Positions 1 through 5,149 of a stretch of DNA of 9,019 nt are shown one piece after another; position 1 is the first letter of the stretch, and the number at the start of each line of letters is the position of its first letter. The translations under genes and the position numbers were made by a program. The DNA is from FEN-1088 sp031407985 (GTDB taxonomy: Bacteria; Myxococcota_A; Polyangia; Fen-1088). The stretch is from contig JANOJB010000027.1 in assembly GCA_031407985.1 (NCBI GenBank), positions 1-9,019 on the forward strand, given 5' to 3'. The notes beneath the pieces are model-generated. The model was not told where the DNA came from and did no database searches. It saw nothing but the letters and a program-made list of their open reading frames with translations.

Positions 1-976
1 CCAGTTCGTCGAGGCCAAGCTGGTGTACCTGCTGGGGGTCGATCGCCAGCGAGGTATGCACACGCGCAAGGGCGGCGTAACAAGCATCGCCGCCCGGCAC
101 ATTGCGGATCCCCACCGCGGCATCACCGCGCGCGCGAGGCAGGATGCGATCGCGAATGACGTCGCGGTAACGCGCGAACGCCGGCCGAATCCCCTCGGCC
201 ACGACGCGCGCCAAATCGGCTTGAAACGCCGCCCTTTCGGAGTCGGACCAGGCGCCGAGCGGCACGCGTGCCGGCGGCGCGGATAGCGGCCAGGTTGCAT
301 CTGGGGTGGTGAGCAGTTCATCCAACTGACGCGCGACGCGTTCGACCTCGCTGCGCGCGGACACCTTCCCGGCGCCCAGACCGTTCAAGAGATGGGCCGT
401 CTTCTGATCGATCGTCCGCGGCATCGCCCGCCACCTTGCGACCAGCGCGCGACCCGCGACCGGCGTCTTCACCGACTGCAACGCGGCCAGATCCAGGTAC
501 GACACCTGGGGTCCATCGCGCGGATCGACCGCCCAGTCCTCCAGGTGACAATCGGCGAACGCGAGGTCGGCGTCGATCTGATCGGCCAGCAGGTCACGCG
601 TGACGATGTCGGTGCCGGTCAGCTCCGCTTGCGGAACCTCCACGTCCAGCCTCCCGCGCAGGTTGGCCAAGTGCTGCCGCCGGCGGACGCGTGCCTCGGA
701 CGATTCGTCCGGCATGCGGTCGTCGTACCCGGGGATCCCCAGCAGCGTCGCCTGGATCGGATCGGCGTCCAGGTACGCGCGCCAGTATTCGTCAGCCAGG
801 CGGGCGAGCGCGGACGCAGCCCTAGGCGCCGGCCACGCGACCGCGGAGGTAGTGGCGGCGGGGAAATCGGTTTGAATCACGGATGCCCGTGGCGAAGGAC
901 CGCTGTGATGGCAGGTGGCGAGAAACAGCGTCGGGGAGGCGAGCATGGCTATCCAGATCGATGCACGCCATTTCAC
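1..976 (-). CDS. DUF885-family exported protein, probable lipoprotein (C-terminal part cut by the left edge)
   Basis: I translated an open frame running leftward off base 1; 325 codons are visible. The N-terminus (GTG at 976) reads MKWRASIWIAM followed by a hydrophobic stretch ending in LFLATC, so residues 1-22 look like a signal peptide with a lipobox-like Cys22. Thr just before the Cys is atypical for a lipobox, so ordinary signal peptidase cleavage is possible. Mature sequence matches the DUF885 pattern: LADEYWRAYLDADPIQAT near the start, LLGIPGYDD, many charged helices, then YRDVIRDRILPRAR and a VHQLGLDEL segment at the left edge. DUF885 proteins are usually about 550-600 residues, and from memory carry an HE..PGH metallopeptidase-like motif in the C-terminal half, which is outside this window. 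Role is uncertain; an envelope-located hydrolase is a family-based guess. It starts 5 bases after the glycosyltransferase stop, so it probably shares that operon. The in-frame ATG at 946 is an alternative start but would lose the charged n-region. Confidence 0.85.
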   Translation of the reverse strand, partial: MKWRASIWIAMLASPTLFLATCHHSGPSPRASVIQTDFPAATTSAVAWPAPRAASALARLADEYWRAYLDADPIQATLLGIPGYDDRMPDESSEARVRRRQHLANLRGRLDVEVPQAELTGTDIVTRDLLADQIDADLAFADCHLEDWAVDPRDGPQVSYLDLAALQSVKTPVAGRALVARWRAMPRTIDQKTAHLLNGLGAGKVSARSEVERVARQLDELLTTPDATWPLSAPPARVPLGAWSDSERAAFQADLARVVAEGIRPAFARYRDVIRDRILPRARGDAAVGIRNVPGGDACYAALARVHTSLAIDPQQVHQLGLDEL

Positions 977-980
977 CTCC
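976..980 (-). promoter_or_regulatory. Shine-Dalgarno-like GGAGG overlapping the DUF885 start
   Basis: On the minus strand GGAGG runs 980 to 976, and its last G is the first base of the in-frame GTG start. The spacing is therefore too short for that GTG, but suits an out-of-frame ATG at 971. The 971 frame stops after 49 codons (TAG at 824-822). The in-frame GTG gives a convincing signal peptide, so initiation may depend on coupling to the glycosyltransferase stop codon at 984-982. Confidence 0.4.
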
Positions 981-981
981 G

Positions 982-2358
982 TCACTTGGTCTTCTCGAGC
1001 GCGCTCGGTCTCGGGCTCAGGTACCACGCCGCCAGCATGCACAGCACGATCATGATCACCCAAGGAAGCCACCCCACGATCTCCATCAAGTGCAACTGAC
1101 GATGATACCAGGGCAAAGGGTTGCGTCGCCAAAGCCCCTCTAGCTGCATCTTGGCGTAGATGTTCGTCCCGAAAAGACAGACAACGGCGAACAGGCCGCC
1201 GATCGCGAACGCCAGCAGAACCGCACGCCGCACAAACGCGCCGTGCGCCAGTTGCTCGTCCAGCCAGGCCCGCAAGGCACTTCGGAAAGCCGCGACAAAC
1301 ACGGCCAGCAGCACAAAAGCCGGCTGAATCAAGAACACGTGGTAGTGCTCCCAAATCCAGGGATTCACGAACACAGCCACGGTGGAGAAGAGCGCGAACG
1401 GCAAGTCAATGGAACGGGGGTCCACGTCGCGCGTATGCCTGAGAGCCCGGCGCGCGAGGAGGGCCGCGAATCCAAGTAGAACAAGGCCGGCGATGGTGCC
1501 AAGCACGGTGGCCAGGCGGTTCGGAAACACGTCCGACACGCAGATGGGCGACGTGGCTCTGAGAATGATGCCATGCAAACTCGCGTTGCGAACACTGCCC
1601 ATCCAGGACCGCGTAAGGACGTCCTGCTGGGCGATGTACAGGGGCCAGCACTTGAAACCGCAGGTCGCGGTCATGACAGCCGCGACGACCAGATAGGCCC
1701 CCACAGAAGCAAGAAAAGCCCGAAAGCGGCGCGTGAACAACAGCATCAGCATCAACACGCCGGGGAACAGCTTCAGTGTGGCCGCGATACCCAGCGCGAT
1801 GCCGGCCGGAACATCCTTGCGCCGTCGAAGGCAAACCCAGCAAATGGTCAAGGGAAACGCGATCTGTTCCGACAACTGGACGGCATGCCAGTGCATAGTC
1901 ATCCCGTCGGTGGTCAGCATCCAGCCGAAAACCAAGGTCGTGACCACCACAGGCGCTGGGTACTTCAACTCACGGGCACACAGGTAGATTTGAAGCAGCA
2001 GAAAGAGAAACGTGCTCCAGTTGATGACTTCCGCGGCGATGGATTTCTCCAAGAGGGCCAGGGGAAGAAACCAAAATGCCGTTGTCGGGGGATGGCCTAT
2101 GGCCCCATGTTTAATGATCGCCAGTGATTCGGCCGTGTAGGGGTTCCTGCCTTCAAGGTGGAACCGGGCGACCAACCAGTCTTGCAGCCCGTCATACTCG
2201 TGAGCCAGAGACCAGTCCTTTGGAATGTAGTTCGGAAGGGCTTGCAGCAGCCATCGCAGCACCAGCACGCCCGCGCACGCGATGAAGGCCACATAGGCTA
2301 TCCGGGCAAGGCTATCGGGTCGAAGGCGCCCCCGGGACATCAGACCTTTAATGTCCAT
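982..2358 (-). CDS. GT87-family (DUF2029) polytopic membrane glycosyltransferase
   Basis: 458 residues with roughly ten or more hydrophobic segments; an integral inner-membrane GT-C-fold protein. GT87 hallmarks appear in order: an acidic first loop (EYDGLQDWLVARFHLEGRNPYTAE, around residues 54-77, read here in two pieces as EYDGLQDWL and LEGRNPYTAE), GHPPTTAFWFLPL near 88-100, VQLSEQIAFPL at 160-170, LKLFPGVLMLMLLFTRRFRA near 195-214, VRNASLHG at 256-263, and NPWIWEHYHVFLIQP at 332-346. The family transfers mannose or other sugars from polyprenyl-phosphate donors on the periplasmic side; the actual sugar and acceptor cannot be read from sequence. The start at 2358 overlaps the discoidin gene by 11 bases with GAGG 3 bases upstream. 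An in-frame ATG at 2340 has AAGG 4 bases upstream, and this AAGG overlaps the upstream stop codon; it would give 452 residues. Hand-counted GC is lower than in the outer genes. Probably co-transcribed with both neighbours. Confidence 0.88.
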   Translation of the reverse strand: MDIKGLMSRGRLRPDSLARIAYVAFIACAGVLVLRWLLQALPNYIPKDWSLAHEYDGLQDWLVARFHLEGRNPYTAESLAIIKHGAIGHPPTTAFWFLPLALLEKSIAAEVINWSTFLFLLLQIYLCARELKYPAPVVVTTLVFGWMLTTDGMTMHWHAVQLSEQIAFPLTICWVCLRRRKDVPAGIALGIAATLKLFPGVLMLMLLFTRRFRAFLASVGAYLVVAAVMTATCGFKCWPLYIAQQDVLTRSWMGSVRNASLHGIILRATSPICVSDVFPNRLATVLGTIAGLVLLGFAALLARRALRHTRDVDPRSIDLPFALFSTVAVFVNPWIWEHYHVFLIQPAFVLLAVFVAAFRSALRAWLDEQLAHGAFVRRAVLLAFAIGGLFAVVCLFGTNIYAKMQLEGLWRRNPLPWYHRQLHLMEIVGWLPWVIMIVLCMLAAWYLSPRPSALEKTK

Positions 2359-3355
2359 AGACCTCGATCTCGTTAAGCACGATGTTTTTGGACCCGTCTC
2401 CCGAATTGAAGAGCCTCACGTAGCGTCCCTGTTTAGGCCCGACGGAAACCCGCCAGGGCAAATAGTCGGTGAACGGATCGGTTCTGGTGGCAACCGTTTC
2501 AAAGTGTTGGTTGTCTTGAGAGATCTGCACGGCGACGGGAAGATCGTCCGTCCCCCAGCAGCAATCTGAACGGTTGTAGACAACCACCTCGTCGATGGTC
2601 CGTATCACCGCCAGATCCACCGTCACCCATGGATGAATCTGCGCCTCGGTACACATCGCGTACGTTCCGTGCATCCACTCGGCCCGCGATATGCGCCCCT
2701 CGGCCGTCACGCCATCCACAACACGAGCCAAACGCTGTGCGCCCCGCGGTGCTTCCGGCGTCGAGCCACACACGGAACTGGCGGTCACCGTCTTTCCCAA
2801 CGCCAGGTTTCTGGATCCGAAGATCGCAAGAGCGACCAAGGCGAGCACGGCCGCCAAAGCGAGCCATGCCAGAAGCCTGAACAGTTGAATCTCGCGGGTT
2901 GAACTGTTGTCGATCAGTGAGGCGGTCCAGGCGCACAAATCGACCACGCGCGGAAACGTCAACCTGTCCTTGGGAATCGGCCTTTCGGGATCCCCGTAGG
3001 CCGCCAACAGGGCGACCTGCCCGGGATCCGCGATGGTGGACCGCACCCGTTCCATTCCAGCACGCACGGCAACCGCGGAATCAAGCGGGAATGCTTCATC
3101 GGCACATGCAACGGCGGCAAGCAACGTTCGAAGGGCTTCGGCCGCCAGAAGGTTCTGTACGTCACCCGCTTCGCTTGCGCGCGCGGCATCCAGAAACTGG
3201 CGGGCGCGCGAGGTCCGGGCACGAATCTCGTCCCGCCGGGAAACAGACACCCGAACCCGCGCGGACTGGGGTTGTTCAAACCACACCACACCCAAGGCCC
3301 GCCTTAACGGCGACGCGCGATAGTCGCGCCTTTCGGTAGGCAACGGCGCTTCCAT
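2348..3355 (-). CDS. Single-pass membrane protein with C-terminal discoidin (F5/8 type C) domain
   Basis: 335 residues from the ATG at 3355. Layout: an about 155-residue soluble, Ala/Arg-rich, mostly helical N-terminal region with no domain I recognise; one hydrophobic segment (LLAWLALAAVLALVALAIFG, about residues 161-180); then a discoidin domain to the C-terminus. Domain signs are NLALGKTVTASS just after the membrane segment, ARVVDGVTAEG, HPWVTVDLAVIRTIDEVVVY, an NRSDCCWG segment with the paired Cys common in bacterial members, VAVQISQDNQHFETV, RYVRLF and the terminal LNEIEVYGH. Discoidin domains usually bind carbohydrate or other surface ligands, so this half is probably periplasmic. The N-terminal half would then be cytoplasmic. 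An in-frame GTG at 3430 would give 360 residues, but neither start has a strong Shine-Dalgarno; I prefer 3355 because the extra 25 residues look non-conserved in character. It is the first gene of the leftward unit, overlapping the GT87 gene. Confidence 0.8.
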   Translation of the reverse strand: MEAPLPTERRDYRASPLRRALGVVWFEQPQSARVRVSVSRRDEIRARTSRARQFLDAARASEAGDVQNLLAAEALRTLLAAVACADEAFPLDSAVAVRAGMERVRSTIADPGQVALLAAYGDPERPIPKDRLTFPRVVDLCAWTASLIDNSSTREIQLFRLLAWLALAAVLALVALAIFGSRNLALGKTVTASSVCGSTPEAPRGAQRLARVVDGVTAEGRISRAEWMHGTYAMCTEAQIHPWVTVDLAVIRTIDEVVVYNRSDCCWGTDDLPVAVQISQDNQHFETVATRTDPFTDYLPWRVSVGPKQGRYVRLFNSGDGSKNIVLNEIEVYGH

Positions 3356-3426
3356 CGACAGGTGGGCGGGCACGTTATCAAGACGTCTGCTCGCTGGCCA
3401 GGGAATGCGGCCTCCGGAGATCGGAC

Positions 3427-3462
3427 GCACCGATCCGTGATCGTGGGCACCGAACCGTGGAC
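3427..3462. repeat. Pair of 16-base direct repeats, possible operator
   Basis: GCACCGATCCGTGATC (3427-3442) and GCACCGAACCGTGGAC (3447-3462) match at 13 of 16 positions and begin 20 bases apart, close to two helical turns. Each core has the form CAC-N6-GTG. The first core, CACCGATCCGTG, is a near-palindrome with 10 of 12 positions symmetric. Tandem, phased, dyad-containing sites in a divergent promoter region fit a dimeric transcription factor, but no regulator gene lies in the window. Chance similarity in GC-rich sequence is possible. Confidence 0.4.
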
Positions 3463-3543
3463 ATCCCGATAACGCGCGGGTAACTTCCCCGCTGGCGGTA
3501 GCGACCCATTCCCGAATTCATTCGTCAGGATGCGCGCCCGCCC

Positions 3544-3547
3544 AGGA
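3544..3547 (+). promoter_or_regulatory. Ribosome binding site that favours the ATG at 3557
   Basis: AGGA at 3544-3547 ends 9 bases before the ATG at 3557. The upstream in-frame ATG at 3530 has only an AGG directly touching it, which is too close. The site therefore supports a protein starting MPSVSKPRLL rather than the nine-residue longer form. Confidence 0.55.
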
Positions 3548-3556
3548 CTGCTTTCC

Positions 3557-5131
3557 ATGCCATCCGTGTCCAAGCCCCGCCTGCTGATTTTTGTAATCGC
3601 GTATTACGCGGAGAAGAGCCTGCGTCAGGTGCTGGAACGCATCCCCGCCGAGATTTTCGCGGCCTACGACTGCGAGATTTTGGTCGTGGACGATGCGAGT
3701 GAAGATCGCACGTTCGCGATCGGCAGGGAGTACCAGTCCGTCCATCCGGAAATCCAGATGAACGTGCTGCGGAACGAGTTCAATCAAGGCTACGGGGGCA
3801 ACCAGAAGGTCGGATACGCCTACGCCGCGCGAGAGGGTTTCGACTTTGTCGCCATGGTGCACGGTGACGGCCAATACGCCCCCGAGGAATTGCCGCGTCT
3901 GGTTCAACCGCTTCGGGACGGGGAAGCTGACGCCGTCTTCGGTAGCCGCATGATGACCCGCTTCGGCGCGCTGCAAGGGGGCATGCCGCTATACAAGTTT
4001 GTCGGCAACCGCATCCTGACCTCTGTCCAAAACTTCTTGCTTCGGTCGAAGCTGTCGGAGTTCCACAGCGGCTATCGCGTCTACCGCGTGAGCGCGCTGG
4101 AACGTATTCACTTTCGGATCAATTCGAACGACTTCCATTTCGACACCGAGATCATCTTGCAGTTGATGAATGCCGGCCAGCGCATCGTCGAGTTACCGAT
4201 TCCGACGTACTACGGGGACGAAATCTCGCGGGTCAACGGGATGAAGTACGCCAAGGACGTCGTGCTGGCGACGCTGCGCAACGTGGCGCACAGATCGGGT
4301 GTGCTGCACCAGCGGCGCTTCGAATCGATCGAACCCGGACCGGCCAACGCACACTACGATTTGAAGCTGGGGTTTGCCTCCAGTCATCAGTGGGCGCTGG
4401 ACGCCGTTCCCGGAGGAGCGCGGGTCATCGACATCGGCGCGGGCCCGGGAGGCCTGGCGCAGAAACTGGTCGACAAGGGTTGCGAGGTCGCGGTCGTCGA
4501 CCAGTTCCTGCCCGTGTCACCCCCGCGTGACGTCAAGGTCTTCGCCCAAAATCTGGACGAGCCCCCGGTCTTCGATGCCGGCGGTTATGAACACATCCTG
4601 TTGCTGGACGTCATCGAGCATCTGAAGAACCCCGAGGGGTTCCTGGATAGCCTGCGCCAGCAGTTCGATCACGTCCCGCGCACGTTGGTTCTGACCACGC
4701 CCAACATCGCGTTTCTCCCACAACGCCTGATGCTGCTTTTCGGCCAGTTCAACTATGGCCGGGCCGGAATCCTCGATCGAACGCATACCCGCCTGTTTAC
4801 CTTCCGAACGCTGGAGCACCTGCTGCGCGACGCGGGGTTCAAGATCAAGGAGGTCAAAGGGGTCCCGGCCCCGTTCCCCAAGGTGGTCGGACAAGGCTGG
4901 CTGGGGCGCGCGTTATTGGGCGCCAATCAGGCGGCGATTGCGGTGTCGAAGACCCTGTTCGCGTACCAGATCTTCGTCGTCGCGGAATCAACGCCGAACG
5001 TGGATTTCGTCCTCACCGACACCAGCGCGCGAAGCAGAAAACGCGCCGCGGACTTTTCAGGCGAGGGTTCGAGCGCGCCAGTGAAACTGGCTTCGGACGC
5101 ATCACGACTGGGATCATCAGGGCGTGTATAG
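3557..5131 (+). CDS. Bifunctional GT2 glycosyltransferase / class I SAM-dependent methyltransferase
   Basis: 524 residues from the preferred ATG at 3557. Residues 1 to about 245 form a GT-A glycosyltransferase of the DPM1/polyprenyl-phosphate sugar synthase-like GT2 group: the nucleotide-binding acidic motif ILVVDDASEDRT (41-52), a metal-binding-type VHGDGQYAPEEL (101-112), FGSRMM (128-133), LSEFHSGYRVY (166-176), and NDFHFDTEI followed by PIPTYYGDEI (213-222). There is no hydrophobic segment, so it should be cytosolic or peripheral. Residues about 265-480 are a Rossmann methyltransferase: SAM motif I VIDIGAGPGG (290-299), acidic VVDQF (313-317), DVIEHL (351-356), TPNIAF (381-386) and RTHTRLFTFRTLEHLLRDAG near 408-427. 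The last 45 residues are polar and probably disordered. From memory this fusion is a recurrent bacterial architecture, annotated as a bifunctional enzyme. Sugar, lipid and methyl acceptor are unknown. It is the first gene of the rightward unit. Confidence 0.9.
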   Translation: MPSVSKPRLLIFVIAYYAEKSLRQVLERIPAEIFAAYDCEILVVDDASEDRTFAIGREYQSVHPEIQMNVLRNEFNQGYGGNQKVGYAYAAREGFDFVAMVHGDGQYAPEELPRLVQPLRDGEADAVFGSRMMTRFGALQGGMPLYKFVGNRILTSVQNFLLRSKLSEFHSGYRVYRVSALERIHFRINSNDFHFDTEIILQLMNAGQRIVELPIPTYYGDEISRVNGMKYAKDVVLATLRNVAHRSGVLHQRRFESIEPGPANAHYDLKLGFASSHQWALDAVPGGARVIDIGAGPGGLAQKLVDKGCEVAVVDQFLPVSPPRDVKVFAQNLDEPPVFDAGGYEHILLLDVIEHLKNPEGFLDSLRQQFDHVPRTLVLTTPNIAFLPQRLMLLFGQFNYGRAGILDRTHTRLFTFRTLEHLLRDAGFKIKEVKGVPAPFPKVVGQGWLGRALLGANQAAIAVSKTLFAYQIFVVAESTPNVDFVLTDTSARSRKRAADFSGEGSSAPVKLASDASRLGSSGRV

Positions 5132-5140
5132 GCGGCCCCC

Positions 5141-5145
5141 TGAGG
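5141..5145 (+). promoter_or_regulatory. Ribosome binding site of the GT-C glycosyltransferase gene
   Basis: TGAGG ends 4 bases before the ATG at 5150. An ATG at 5146 is too close to it and opens a frame of only 13 codons, so 5150 is the supported start. The site lies in the 18-base gap after the preceding stop codon, consistent with one transcript. Confidence 0.6.
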
Positions 5146-5149
5146 ATGA

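Larger units (their letters stand above)
3356..3556. promoter_or_regulatory. Divergent intergenic region between the two glycosyltransferase units
   Basis: About 200 bases separate the ATG of the discoidin gene (3355, leftward) from the ATG of the GT2-methyltransferase gene (3557, rightward). Both units must be driven from here unless promoters lie farther upstream inside coding sequence. No convincing -35/-10 pair could be picked by eye in either direction. Visible structure consists of the paired 16-base repeats at 3427-3462, listed separately, and a small inverted repeat, CGAAT-TC-ATTCG, at 3513-3524. If the discoidin gene starts at the GTG at 3430, the gap shrinks to about 126 bases and the first repeat overlaps that start. 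Confidence 0.5.

Noticed and set aside
392..1099. 235-codon rightward frame opposite the DUF885 gene
   Set aside because: It is Arg/Gln/His-rich with no recognisable domain, and it lies antisense to a frame with clear DUF885 sequence and a signal peptide. It is a GC-driven shadow.
1573..2127. 184-codon rightward frame opposite the GT87 gene
   Set aside because: It is low-complexity Gln/His/Arg-rich sequence with no membrane segments or motifs, fully antisense to a well-supported gene.
3513..3524. Inverted repeat CGAAT-TC-ATTCG upstream of the GT2-methyltransferase gene
   Set aside because: Five-base arms are too short to claim an operator on their own; it is noted only in the intergenic entry.
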